From the NCBI GenBank assembly GCA_020161935.1, contig JAIUNI010000016.1:62001-126000 (forward strand): a stretch of 64,000 nucleotides of DNA. The letters run 5' to 3'. Position 1 is the first letter of the stretch, and every line of letters begins with the position of its first letter. Under the pieces are notes generated by a model that worked only from the letters and a program-made list of their open reading frames with translations, was not told where the DNA came from and did no database searches. A program made the translations under genes and the position numbers. The DNA is from Chloroflexota bacterium (GTDB lineage: Bacteria > Chloroflexota > Anaerolineae > Aggregatilineales > Phototrophicaceae). Shown in pieces: positions 26,406 through 34,528 of this stretch.

Positions 26406-27602
26406 GTGCGCGTACTTATTTTAGGTGGTGACGGATACCTCGGCTGGCCGCAGGCGCTATACCTCTCTCAAAAAGGTTATGAGGTTGCTGTTTTTGACAA
26501 TCAGGCGCGTCGGCACTTCGACCTGAAGCAGGGTTTCGACAGCCTCATCCCCATCCAAACGGTACATCAACGGATTGAAAGCTGGAAGGCGATCACCGGC
26601 AAGACCATTCATGCTTATCACGGCGATACGACCGATTGGCCTGCGCTCTCCCGCGCCTTCCAAGAGTTCCAACCGGAAGCGGTAGTGCATTTCGCCGAGC
26701 AGCGCGCCGCGCCCTATTCCATGATCGACCGTGAACACGCCGTTCACACCCAATATACCAATGTTATTGGCACGCTCAACGTTCTTTATGCCATCAAAGA
26801 TTACACCCCCTCGGCTCACCTCGTAAAACTCGGTACGATGGGCGAATACGGGACACCGAATATTGACATCGAAGAAGGCTTCATCGAAATCGAGCATAAG
26901 GGTCGCAAAGACACGCTGCCTTTCCCCAAGCAGCCCGGTTCGTTCTATCACCTGAGCAAAGTTCATGACTCGCACAACATTCACTTCTGCTGTCGTGTCT
27001 GGGGCTTGCGCTCGACCGACCTCAATCAGGGCGTTGTGTACGGCGCGGATACCGACGAAACCCTCCTCGCGCCTGAACTCGCCACCCGCTTCGACTACGA
27101 TCAAATTTATGGAACGGCACTCAACCGCTTCTGCATTCAATCGGCTGTCGGCTACCCGCTGACCGTGTACGGGCGAGGCGGTCAAACGCGCGGTTACATC
27201 CATGTGCGCGATACGGTGCGGTGCATCGAACTGGCGATCCAGTCCGAGCCGAAAGCCGGTGAGTTCCGCGTCTTTAACCAGATTACCGAATGGTTCTCGG
27301 TGAATGACCTTGCCCAGCGCGTGCAGCGGGTGGGTAACGCGATGGGTTTGAACGTTCAACTTCAACAGCTCTCGAACCCGCGCGTCGAGTTGGAAGAACA
27401 CTATTACAACGTCGTCCATACCAAGCTGCTGGACTTGGGCTTACAACCGCACCTGTTGAATGATGCGGAAGTCGAACACCTGATTAACGTGGCGATTCAG
27501 CACCGCGACCGTGTGAACCCGCGCTTGATCGCCCCGACGGTCAACTGGCGGGAGACGGAAAATCAGGTCGCCCAGACACCGGAACCCACACCGGCGACGT
27601 AG
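26406..27602 (+). CDS. sqdB: UDP-sulfoquinovose synthase (SQD1/SqdB)
   Basis: A 398-residue SDR enzyme matching SQD1: the NAD site GGDGYLGWPQALYLS at the N-terminus, TVHQRIESW, HFAEQRAAPYSMID, LVKLGTMGEYGTPNIDIEEG, the catalytic SFYHLSKVHDSHN (Tyr and Lys), GVVYGADT and GQTRGYIHVRDT. It makes UDP-sulfoquinovose from UDP-glucose and sulfite, the head-group donor for the sulfolipid SQDG. The start is GTG at 26406 with AGGAG upstream. The SQDG-forming transferase (SqdX/SqdD) is not recognisable beside it; the GT8 gene 1.6 kb upstream is not of the usual SqdX family. Confidence 0.95.
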   Translation: MRVLILGGDGYLGWPQALYLSQKGYEVAVFDNQARRHFDLKQGFDSLIPIQTVHQRIESWKAITGKTIHAYHGDTTDWPALSRAFQEFQPEAVVHFAEQRAAPYSMIDREHAVHTQYTNVIGTLNVLYAIKDYTPSAHLVKLGTMGEYGTPNIDIEEGFIEIEHKGRKDTLPFPKQPGSFYHLSKVHDSHNIHFCCRVWGLRSTDLNQGVVYGADTDETLLAPELATRFDYDQIYGTALNRFCIQSAVGYPLTVYGRGGQTRGYIHVRDTVRCIELAIQSEPKAGEFRVFNQITEWFSVNDLAQRVQRVGNAMGLNVQLQQLSNPRVELEEHYYNVVHTKLLDLGLQPHLLNDAEVEHLINVAIQHRDRVNPRLIAPTVNWRETENQVAQTPEPTPAT

Positions 27603-27620
27603 GACTAAACCCCACCCTAG

Positions 27621-27644
27621 CCCTCCCCAAAGTATTGGGGAGGG
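27621..27644. terminator. terminator-like CCCTCCCC hairpin
   Basis: CCCTCCCCAA and TTGGGGAGGG form a perfect 10-bp stem with a 4-base loop, 18 bases after the sqdB stop. It belongs to the CCCTCCC hairpin family scattered through the window; no T run follows on the plus strand, so true termination is uncertain. Confidence 0.6.
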
Positions 27645-27706
27645 GACAAGAAAATACAGTGAAGGCGAGGTTAGAAGCCATTTGAAAAGTAGGTTTGGGG
27701 TTAATC

Positions 27707-27730
27707 GGACGCGCTGTCTCGCGTCCCTAC
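27707..27730. repeat. TGTAGGG-type palindromic element, inverted
   Basis: GGACGCG / CGCGTCC arms followed by CTACG, the reverse-oriented head of the TGTAGGG family. The arms match those at 10565-10589. Confidence 0.65.
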
Positions 27731-27750
27731 GCAAAGCGAGAGTATGCCTT

Positions 27751-27811
27751 TGTAGGGACAGCAGAGAGGCTGTCCGGTATTTTCAGAACTTCTCAAATGG
27801 TTTCTTATAAA
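27751..27811 (+). repeat. 61-bp repeat, left copy of an inverted pair
   Basis: TGTAGGG palindrome plus about 36 further bases (GTATTTTCAGAACTTCTCAA, then TGGTTTCTTAT). The reverse complement of 29714-29775 matches along the whole length with few differences. Confidence 0.8.
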
Positions 27812-28366
27812 CCTCGCTTTTTGATTCCATTGAGCGTTTCAAAATTGTTGGCAAAGGTTGGCAATTTCGCCATGATTTGTTGGCGAATAAGGGCTATATT
27901 CTCCGAATTATCCTCAATTTGAGGGAGGGGCTTTGGCGAAGTTGGCGAAGGGTGTGCCGCCGCCAAGATTGCCATTCAAGTTATTAGTTATCAGTTGCCA
28001 GTTTACAGTTATCAGTTCAAGGCAAATGCTTCAAATGTTGAAAATGTTGCAACTGCTGCATTTGTGATTCTCATCTTTCTCAACATTTCTCCCTCAAATG
28101 ATGCTGTTGCTGTTGTTGAGAATTGGCGAATTTGTCGGCGTTGGCGGCGTTGGCGGCGGTAGAGCGCCATATAGATCATACATTTTGACCACAAAGGCAC
28201 AAAGTAGTCGTCAGTCACCAGCTACCAGTCTCCAGTTAAAAGCGAATACGAATTGAACCGCATAGAACGCCAAGAAAATACAGAGAGTAATTCATAGAAC
28301 CAGAATAGAACAAAAGGGCTAATTTGTCAAGTTAGAGTCTGGTTTGTATGGGGTTGGGAGGGGTTA

Positions 28367-28633
28367 CTAAGCCGCATCCACAGGAACAACTTTTACTGGC
28401 GTACCGAGTTGGTTCATAAAGTCGGAGCATACGTCCCATGTGAGGGGGAATTGAGGCCGATCCGCACCCGCAAGGTACATCACAATATCAACCAGCATGT
28501 CGATATCGCTGTCAGGGGCGAAACCACCTTCGACCATCGCTTGTTCGGCCCAATCAACAAGCTGTTCAATCGGCAGTTGGTTATTCAAGTAGGCCAACAA
28601 TTGGTCACTGACGGTTTGGCGGGTAATCATCAT
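28367..28633 (-). CDS. small acidic protein of unknown function
   Basis: An 88-residue acidic protein, mostly helical by composition (SDQLLAYLNNQLPIEQLVDW near the start, CSDFMNQLGTPVKVVPVDAA at the end). It is the second gene of a two-gene minus-strand unit: its start ATGATG overlaps the upstream stop, with AGGA just before. The arrangement resembles a toxin-antitoxin or immunity pair, but no family motif was recognised, so this is only a possibility. Confidence 0.6.
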   Translation of the reverse strand: MMITRQTVSDQLLAYLNNQLPIEQLVDWAEQAMVEGGFAPDSDIDMLVDIVMYLAGADRPQFPLTWDVCSDFMNQLGTPVKVVPVDAA

Positions 28634-28878
28634 TCGTCCTTCGCAATTACTTGATGTCCGCTATCCTCTGGATATTTTTGGTGGCGTTCAATTAGCACGC
28701 CCTCATCATTATAAATTTCTTGTATGACCGAGCGCGTATTTTCGTCAGGATCGACCACTTTTATCATACGTTGAGAGCCGTTGATGCGACCCTTGCGCTC
28801 GCGCCAATAACGACGACCACCATCAGGCAGTGTCTGCCAATTGCCATACTCTTTTTCGTTCTGTTCGCGTGTCGCCAC
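28630..28878 (-). CDS. small basic/polar protein of unknown function
   Basis: An 82-residue protein rich in charged residues. Its YGNWQTLPDGGRRYWRERKG segment near the N-terminus is followed by beta-like strands (IKVVDPDENTRSVIQEIYND). It starts at GTG 28878 with only a weak ribosome-binding site and overlaps the next gene by ATGA. It may be a small partner or immunity-type protein; no family recognised. Confidence 0.55.
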   Translation of the reverse strand: MATREQNEKEYGNWQTLPDGGRRYWRERKGRINGSQRMIKVVDPDENTRSVIQEIYNDEGVLIERHQKYPEDSGHQVIAKDE

Positions 28879-28950
28879 ACCATTATTTTACCATATTTCC
28901 TCAGGCTTATCTCGCTCACCCTCACCCCTAACCTCTCAGGGCGAGGGGAA

Positions 28951-29237
28951 TCAGGATGCGGCACGCTGCAAATTAAGTTCGAGCAGGCGGCGCAGGATTT
29001 CGTCGTCGTCCGTGAGGATGCTATGCGGCCAACCGTAAGCGTCACACACGGCGCGGTCGAGGGTGTCGTGCAGTTCTCTAAGGCGCGGGGCGAAGGCGGC
29101 GGCATCCGGTTTGACCTTGATGGTTTCGACACCTTTGAGGACGTTGAGGGCATTATACAAATTGGTGAGGGTGCGGTCTTTAACCGCGCTTGGCTGTTCG
29201 ACCCCAGCCCTTCCCCGTAGTTCAGGTTCGACCCCAC
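28951..29237 (-). pseudogene. C-terminal remnant of a DNA methyltransferase / type II restriction-modification enzyme
   Basis: An open minus-strand frame encodes TLTNLYNALNVLKG, then LHDTLDRAVCDAYGWPHS, then DEILRRLLELNLQRAAS before a TGA. The LDRAV-x-x-AYGWP and DDDEIL-x-RLLELN segments match what I know of the extreme C-terminus of large adenine methyltransferase/restriction enzymes of the YeeA/type IIG kind. No methyltransferase motifs (NPPY, AdoMet site) exist upstream; the frame runs instead into a CCCTCCCCGTAGTAACAGGG repeat at 29220-29260. There is no plausible ribosome-binding site; the only in-frame start is a TTG at 29160. It is best read as a leftover after deletion or repeat-mediated truncation. 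Confidence 0.6.
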
Positions 29238-29325
29238 CCCTAACCCCTCCCCGTAGTAACAGGGAGGGGCTTTACAGACTGCAAAGGTTCACCATACATA
29301 GGAGGTTGCCATAAAATGAGTATCC
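29220..29325 (+). repeat. dispersed element, copy A of hairpin plus CATAGGAGGTTGCC block
   Basis: CCCCTCCC / GGGAGGGG hairpin followed by CATACATAGGAGGTTGCC and a AGTATCCGCTGTTTCG-like tail. Closely matches 45450-45570 in the same orientation; a partial relative lies at 29396-29535. Confidence 0.75.
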
Positions 29326-29713
29326 GCTGTTTCGTGGGGTGCTACCACAGAGAAGGTAGGACTGCATTAGGTGGTGGATGATTATTTTAAGCCCTCACCC
29401 TACGATGGTACGTTCGCAGGCTCACTCCACCATCAGCCCTCTCCCTCAGGGCGAGGGACTTTAAAGACTTTTATGGTTCATTTTGCGATGAAATCGACAC
29501 AAAATGAATTTCCACCGTTTCGTGTGGTGCTACCTAGTGCCTATTTACATGCTCATTATAGAACAAGTGTTTTTATGAAGTCAAGTAACTTTTGGTTAGA
29601 GTTTACAAACCTTTGGGGGGAGTAGATGTTCGGAGATTAGTATTTGGCGAGTGCGTCGCTGAGGGCTTGCGTAGGGGCAGCGTTTCAATTATTTACCATG
29701 CTCATTCGTAAGT

Positions 29714-29775
29714 CACCATAAGAAACCCTTTGAGAAGTTCCGAAAATACTGGACAGCCTGTCTGCTGTCCCTACG
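29714..29775 (-). repeat. 61-bp repeat, right copy of an inverted pair
   Basis: Reverse complement of 27751-27811. The two copies enclose the small-gene pair and the methyltransferase remnant. Confidence 0.8.
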
Positions 29776-29954
29776 AAAAGCGATTATTTGTCTACGAGTA
29801 CAGAGTTTTACCATGTAACCACTATCTGTATTTTTATTATGAACATTTTGAATTTGGTTTGAAAATGGTTGGAAGTTGGTGGGAAAATTGTGTCACACTA
29901 TCAAAAAGGAAAGCAATCTATTGTTGAAGGAAGTTAAGTGCGAAAAAACAGCGA

Positions 29955-29979
29955 GAAGGCAGAATATTAACCTGCCTTC
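29955..29979 (-). terminator. terminator of the RhuM-family gene
   Basis: GAAGGCAG and CTGCCTTC form an 8-bp stem with a 9-base loop about 10 bases after the stop; a T-rich stretch follows on the minus strand. Confidence 0.75.
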
Positions 29980-29988
29980 TATTTATCA

Positions 29989-30990
29989 CTAGTCTTCGTC
30001 CTCAGATGTATCCACTATCTCGGTTAAAGACTCTTTAAGCTCCTTCTTTGTCATGCCAACACCTGACGCTATGCTTCGATATTTCTCAAATTCTTCTTTG
30101 ACAACCGATTTCATATACTTTTGAGAAATTTTGCCAGAATTTGTTAGCACCTGTTTATCGTTCAATTTGATAAACTCATCAAGTTTACGCTGCCAGTCAG
30201 CCATATACATTGGGCGTTGTTCAAGACTTTGTAACTCAGCAAATGACAAAAATTGCTCAACTAGCAATTCAAGTCTCTTTAACTCTGTTTCTTCAAGATA
30301 ATTCTTGGCAACTTCTGCTTCATCACGGGTGATCCGTTCACCCTTTTTGTATACCAGTCCCATATCATGTTTGTAAGCATTCACACGATTCACGATCAAC
30401 TCTGCGGCTGTTTGACCATGAATCGCAAAATGAAATTTATTTTGTACTGTGGAGTAGAATTTACCAGCAACATCTGCGCCGGGTTGATAATCGATACTCG
30501 TTGAGAATACCGCTTTGACCTTATCATAAAAATTAGCTTCAGAAGTGCGTATTCTTCTGACACGTTCCAGCAGTTCGTCAAAATAATTCGCTTTTTTGCC
30601 AGATAGACGATCATCGTCCATCACAAAGCCCTTTACCATAAATTCGCTTAGGGCTTTGGTCGCCCAGATTCTAAACTGTACCCCCCGACTTGACTTGACT
30701 CTATAACCAAGCGAAATAATCATGTGTAGATTGTAGAAATCTACTGATCTACTAACGACTCTGTTTCCCTCATTTTGAACTTGTGCAATTTTTGCACAAG
30801 TTGAATTTTTGTCTAATTCACCATCTTTATAGATGTTGTTTATATGCTTAGTAATTACGCTTCTCTCAGTCTGAAATAGCTGTGCCATTTGTGCTTGTGA
30901 TAACCAAACGGTTTCATCTTTTACATTGACTTCGATATTTACTTGACCATCATCCGATTGGTAAAGAAGAATATTGCCAGTATCAGACAT
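29989..30990 (-). CDS. RhuM family virulence-type protein
   Basis: A 333-residue protein with the RhuM-family order: an N-terminal part that opens ILLYQSDDGQVNIEVNVKDE and TVWLSQAQMAQLF, then ITKHINNIYKDGEL, a YRVKSSRGVQFRIWATKAL segment, and the C-terminal FYSTVQNKFHFAIHGQTAAEL. RhuM proteins occur on pathogenicity islands and next to restriction systems and are often annotated as Fic/DOC-like, but their activity is not settled. The gene is markedly AT-rich compared with the flanking DNA and lies next to a restriction-methyltransferase remnant, which points to horizontal transfer as part of a defence-island fragment. The ATG at 30990 is the natural start. Confidence 0.85.
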   Translation of the reverse strand: MSDTGNILLYQSDDGQVNIEVNVKDETVWLSQAQMAQLFQTERSVITKHINNIYKDGELDKNSTCAKIAQVQNEGNRVVSRSVDFYNLHMIISLGYRVKSSRGVQFRIWATKALSEFMVKGFVMDDDRLSGKKANYFDELLERVRRIRTSEANFYDKVKAVFSTSIDYQPGADVAGKFYSTVQNKFHFAIHGQTAAELIVNRVNAYKHDMGLVYKKGERITRDEAEVAKNYLEETELKRLELLVEQFLSFAELQSLEQRPMYMADWQRKLDEFIKLNDKQVLTNSGKISQKYMKSVVKEEFEKYRSIASGVGMTKKELKESLTEIVDTSEDED

Positions 30991-31071
30991 ATAGATGCCT
31001 CAATTGCTAGAATTTGTGTTCATTATATCATGAGTTCAAGCACAATTTTGATGCGTTATATGATTGATAAG

Positions 31072-31827
31072 TTAAAGCAGGGGTAAGAACAACAGCACGA
31101 GGTTGGCGACGATCTGGCAGAGCCACGCCGCCGCGAGGCCGTTGCGCCGCCGGACGTAGCTGTAGAGCAGGTTCATCAGCACCAGCGCCGTGCCGATAAT
31201 CAGCGCCACCGCCGGAAAACGACCCGCGTCGATCATCGGGAAGAACACGAGCGCCGACCAGACTGTCGCCAGAATGGATACCAACCAGAAGCGGCGGGTT
31301 TCCTGCAACACGCCACGGAAGAACAGGGTTTCCGCCAGCGGCATGACGAAGATCAGAAAGGCCAGCGTCTCCCCCGGCTGCATACCGGTAAAGATGCGCT
31401 GGGCGGTTTGTTGAAGGGTGCTGCCACCGACCATCAGGAACGGCACACCGAGGATTAAGCCGAAAATCACCCCCCAGCCGAGGTTTTCCGGTGTTTCCGT
31501 CCAGATGCGCCCACTGTTCCCCAGCAGCCACGCCAGCACACCGAAGCCGGCCATCACCCCCCAGATGAGGGTATAGCGGAGGGCGGGGTCGGTCGGGATG
31601 AGGGGCATGAGGCCGATGCTCAGGGCGATGGCGATCAGGTAGCCGAAAACGGGGTCAGCCGCCGCGCCGCGATAGGTGACGGGTGCGTTGGCATCTTCCT
31701 TGCTGGCAAAGGGCGATTCCCAATCGGCTTCCTCCGGGTAAGCGGGGTCAACGATGGGCGGTGGTGTTTTGCGCCAATCGTCGGGGATCGGCGTTGGGGT
31801 GTCGGGGTCGGGGTAAATCGTTGGCAT
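31072..31827 (-). CDS. CPBP-like intramembrane protein with altered catalytic motifs
   Basis: A 251-residue membrane protein with a Pro-rich N-terminal 55 residues and about six hydrophobic helices. The segment PLAETLFFRGVLQETRRFWL resembles the E-E-x-x-x-R motif of CPBP/Rce1-type membrane proteases, but the first of the paired glutamates is followed by Thr rather than Glu. The later segments where the family has FxxxH and HxxxN read LVFFPMID and CQIVANL, without the histidines. It is therefore probably a non-catalytic relative. It lies 10 bases after the threonine aldolase gene on the same strand. Confidence 0.7.
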   Translation of the reverse strand: MPTIYPDPDTPTPIPDDWRKTPPPIVDPAYPEEADWESPFASKEDANAPVTYRGAAADPVFGYLIAIALSIGLMPLIPTDPALRYTLIWGVMAGFGVLAWLLGNSGRIWTETPENLGWGVIFGLILGVPFLMVGGSTLQQTAQRIFTGMQPGETLAFLIFVMPLAETLFFRGVLQETRRFWLVSILATVWSALVFFPMIDAGRFPAVALIIGTALVLMNLLYSYVRRRNGLAAAWLCQIVANLVLLFLPLL

Positions 31828-31837
31828 AATGATGTAA

Positions 31838-32884
31838 TTATGACATTACTTCGCGAATCGCGCTTAAGGCTGCGTCCACTTTTTCGGGCGTAATCCAATA
31901 ATGGGTAACGAGGCGCACACGGTTCGGCATCCCGTAGAAGCCGCCGATCAGGAGGTTGTACTCGGCTTTCAAACGGGCGCGGAGTTCGTCGGCGGTTATG
32001 GGTGCATTATCCGCCACGTCGAAGAAGAACATATTGGTTTTCACACGGCTGAGATCGACGCTCAGGTGAGGGATCTCGGCGATGCCTTCCGCCAGCGAAC
32101 AGGCATTAGCGTGGTCTTCGTGCAGGCGCTTGGTCATCTTGCGGAGGGCGATGAGACCCGCAGCCGCCAGAATACCTGCCTGCCGCATCCCGCCACCGAG
32201 TATCTTGCGGGTACGGTGCGCCTCGTGGATAAATGCCTTCGAGCCGACCAGCACCGAACCGACCGGGGCGCATAAGCCTTTCGAGAGGCAGAACGACACG
32301 CTGTCGGCGGCGGCGACCAGTTCATTCACGGGCGTGTCTAGGGCAGTGGCGGCGTTGAACAGCCGTGCGCCGTCGATGTGCAGCTTGAGGCCGTTTTCGC
32401 GGGCAATCGCGCCAACCTCGTTGGTATATTCCGCCGTAATCGGGATACCGCCAATCGTCCCCTGCGTATTTTCGAGGCAGATGAGTTTGGTACGCGGGAA
32501 GTGCTGGTCGTCGCCGCGAATGGCGCGTTTGATCGCATCGAGCCTCAATGTACCGTCCGGCTGCACATCCAGAATGTTCGGTTGGATGCCGCCCAGCGCT
32601 GCCGACGCACCCTGTTCGTAGCGGAACATATGCGCCTCCCGCGCGAGGATCATCTCATCGCCGCGTCCGCAATGGGTCAGCGCCGCGACGATGTTGCCCT
32701 GCGTCCCGCTGCTAACGAACAAACCGGCCTCTTTACCGAGCATGTCCGCCGCTTCCTGCTGGAGCTGGTTAATGGTCGGGTCTTCGCCGTAAACATCGTC
32801 ACCAACGGGCGCGTTCGCCATCGCTTCACGCATTTCGGGTAGAGGCCAGCTAACAGTATCGCTGCGGAGGTCAATAGTTTCCAT
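31838..32884 (-). CDS. ltaE: low-specificity L-threonine aldolase
   Basis: A 348-residue PLP enzyme of the threonine aldolase family: DLRSDTVSWPLPEMREAMA at the N-terminus, GDDVYGEDPTINQLQ, SGTQGNIVA, HIDGARLFNAA, and the PLP lysine in SFCLSKGLCAPVGSVLVG. It splits threonine or allo-threonine into glycine and acetaldehyde. Length and motifs are normal. It is followed closely by the CPBP-like gene and preceded at about 90 bases by the acyltransferase gene. Confidence 0.93.
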   Translation of the reverse strand: METIDLRSDTVSWPLPEMREAMANAPVGDDVYGEDPTINQLQQEAADMLGKEAGLFVSSGTQGNIVAALTHCGRGDEMILAREAHMFRYEQGASAALGGIQPNILDVQPDGTLRLDAIKRAIRGDDQHFPRTKLICLENTQGTIGGIPITAEYTNEVGAIARENGLKLHIDGARLFNAATALDTPVNELVAAADSVSFCLSKGLCAPVGSVLVGSKAFIHEAHRTRKILGGGMRQAGILAAAGLIALRKMTKRLHEDHANACSLAEGIAEIPHLSVDLSRVKTNMFFFDVADNAPITADELRARLKAEYNLLIGGFYGMPNRVRLVTHYWITPEKVDAALSAIREVMS

Positions 32885-32977
32885 GCGTGGACAATCCTTA
32901 ATCAGTCTTATGCTTGTGGGTTCGAGTTGATGGTAGTCGGCATGAGGGAGCTTCGCAAGGATAAATGGTCTAAAAGG

Positions 32978-34189
32978 TCATGGTTGTGATACCGGAACAG
33001 TTGCTACAGGCTCTGGCGCATCCCCGTTCGGTGCGCCACTTTTCACTATGGTAAAGCGGCGTTTGAGGCGTAGGAAGGGTGCTTCGAACCAGCGGTGCGA
33101 GACTTCCGCAGCCGCGATGGTCAACCCCGTAATCAACACATAAACAGTGATATTAAAGACGATGTTGTTCCACTGGCTGACGTTGATGTAGTTGAACGCG
33201 ATGAACACCAAATAGATGACGAACAGGTGGTACATATAAATGCCGTACGAGAGTGTCCCCAGCCAATTCCAGAAGCGGTTTTCCAGCTTGAGCGTGGAGT
33301 GCGGGTTGCTGGATATATTCAAGATGAACAGGATGTAGGGAATACAGAACAGGAGGTTATCCGGCGGGTTATCTGCCGGGTCGAGGAATAGGACGTTGTA
33401 GATCATGAACGCCAGCGTCAGCTTTTCGACCACCGGATGAAAAATGATTTTCAGCAGCCAATGACGATGAAACAGGATATACGCCCCCAACGCGCCCACC
33501 GCCATATTCTCGAAGCGCAGGTTGTTCAGGAAGGCGATGAAATTGCGATAGCCTTGCGAATAGTTCGCGTCAACCACAATCGACAGGAAGTAATTGTTTA
33601 ACAGGATTTTGACGACGATCATCCCGATGATGAGGGGCAGCATCCGCCTAGCGAACAACTTGGAAAGGGCCGGCCAGACTAAATAGAACTGCTCCTCGAT
33701 GCCGATGGTCCATAACTGCGAGAAAACCGGCCACGAACCCCCAAGGAAGCCAACCGCGTTCGGGATGAAAGCCACATACAGCAGGATATGTATGGGTTGG
33801 AGTGGAACCGGCGCGAAGTTCCCCTGATAGCCGGTGGTCTGCATGATGAGCGGGAACAGGGTTAAGCCGAGGAAGATGAGCAGGTAGTAAACCGGCCAAA
33901 TCCGCAAAATGCGCCGCGCATAAAACTTGCGGACGCTCACCGTGCCTGACTTTTGAATTTCGATCAGCAGTAAGTAGGTGATGAGGAAGCCGCTGAGGAC
34001 GAAGAACATGATGACCGCGTTGATGCCGTTGAGCAGCACCTTCGGGAACATCGGGGGGTACTCTAAGTTCAAGCGCCACTTGTACTCGTTCAAGTGGTAG
34101 AACAGCACGGAGAGCGCCGCCAACGCCCGGATGCCGTTCAAACCGGGGAAGTAGACGCGCGATTCGGCTGCTGGGACGGTGGTGGTCAT
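32978..34189 (-). CDS. acyltransferase 3 (OafA/YrhL-like) membrane protein
   Basis: A 403-residue membrane protein with about ten helices. The N-terminus has FPGLNGIRALAALSVLFYHL, the family signature with its conserved Arg and His, and FYARRILRIWPVYYLL follows with the R-x-x-R-I-x-P motif. Such enzymes transfer acetyl or other acyl groups to surface sugars, lipids or antibiotics. No SGNH domain is fused at the C-terminus. The acceptor is unknown. Confidence 0.9.
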   Translation of the reverse strand: MTTTVPAAESRVYFPGLNGIRALAALSVLFYHLNEYKWRLNLEYPPMFPKVLLNGINAVIMFFVLSGFLITYLLLIEIQKSGTVSVRKFYARRILRIWPVYYLLIFLGLTLFPLIMQTTGYQGNFAPVPLQPIHILLYVAFIPNAVGFLGGSWPVFSQLWTIGIEEQFYLVWPALSKLFARRMLPLIIGMIVVKILLNNYFLSIVVDANYSQGYRNFIAFLNNLRFENMAVGALGAYILFHRHWLLKIIFHPVVEKLTLAFMIYNVLFLDPADNPPDNLLFCIPYILFILNISSNPHSTLKLENRFWNWLGTLSYGIYMYHLFVIYLVFIAFNYINVSQWNNIVFNITVYVLITGLTIAAAEVSHRWFEAPFLRLKRRFTIVKSGAPNGDAPEPVATVPVSQP

Positions 34190-34210
34190 AAGAACGGAAT
34201 GTGATCGTTA

Positions 34211-34528
34211 TTAGTGAATATGGGGTAATTTTTCACCCTTATACGCCAGCACAATCTGATCACGAGGGATACCCGCGTTGACCATCAATGCTTGGTAGAG
34301 GGGTTTATCCAGCGTGCCATCTTCGTCGATAACAATGTAACTGCCGACAATCCGTGCCATTACCGCAACGTAAGCGGGACGCTCACTATCGGCTTCGGGG
34401 ATGATGACCACGCCGTAACGCTGCTGCTTGTCGTCAAACAGGGAGTACATGACTGCGCCGTGGGTATGCCCGACATATTTTTCAACTTCACGCCGAGTAA
34501 TTTCACCCAACGAGAGTTTTTCAGTCAT
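34211..34528 (-). CDS. xisI: XisI family protein
   Basis: About 105 residues with the XisI pattern: an N-terminal helix (ITRREVEKYVGHT), a beta core (QQRYGVVIIPEADSERPAYV), VARIVGSYIVIDEDGTLDKPL-like spacing and the C-terminal GIPRDQIVLAYKGEK. XisI was first described as a factor controlling excision of the fdxN element in Anabaena; most copies occur as XisH-XisI pairs without any element. The start at 34528 forms a TGATG overlap with the XisH stop. This protein looks full length and intact. Confidence 0.88.
   Translation of the reverse strand: MTEKLSLGEITRREVEKYVGHTHGAVMYSLFDDKQQRYGVVIIPEADSERPAYVAVMARIVGSYIVIDEDGTLDKPLYQALMVNAGIPRDQIVLAYKGEKLPHIH

Larger units (their letters stand above)
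27603..28366. other. gene-free repeat-rich region
   Basis: This 764-base gap holds the hairpin at 27621, two TGTAGGG palindromes (27707-27730 and 27751-27775), a block at about 27985-28165 resembling part of the large dispersed repeat (TGATGCTGTTGCTGTTGTTG, then 9-bp GGCGTTGGC units), GTTATCAGTT word arrays near 27980-28020 and 28205-28245, and an AGAACGCCAAGAAAATACAG phrase near 28265. No supported gene. Confidence 0.65.
29238..29988. other. gene-free region before RhuM
   Basis: About 750 bases with no supported gene. It holds the tail of the 29220 element, a related hairpin element at 29396-29535, the right copy of the 61-bp repeat (29714-29775), and an increasingly AT-rich stretch up to the terminator of the RhuM gene. 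Confidence 0.6.

Noticed and set aside
29371..29625. An 84-codon frame in the gap before RhuM
   Set aside because: It crosses a dispersed hairpin element and has no ribosome-binding site or domain.
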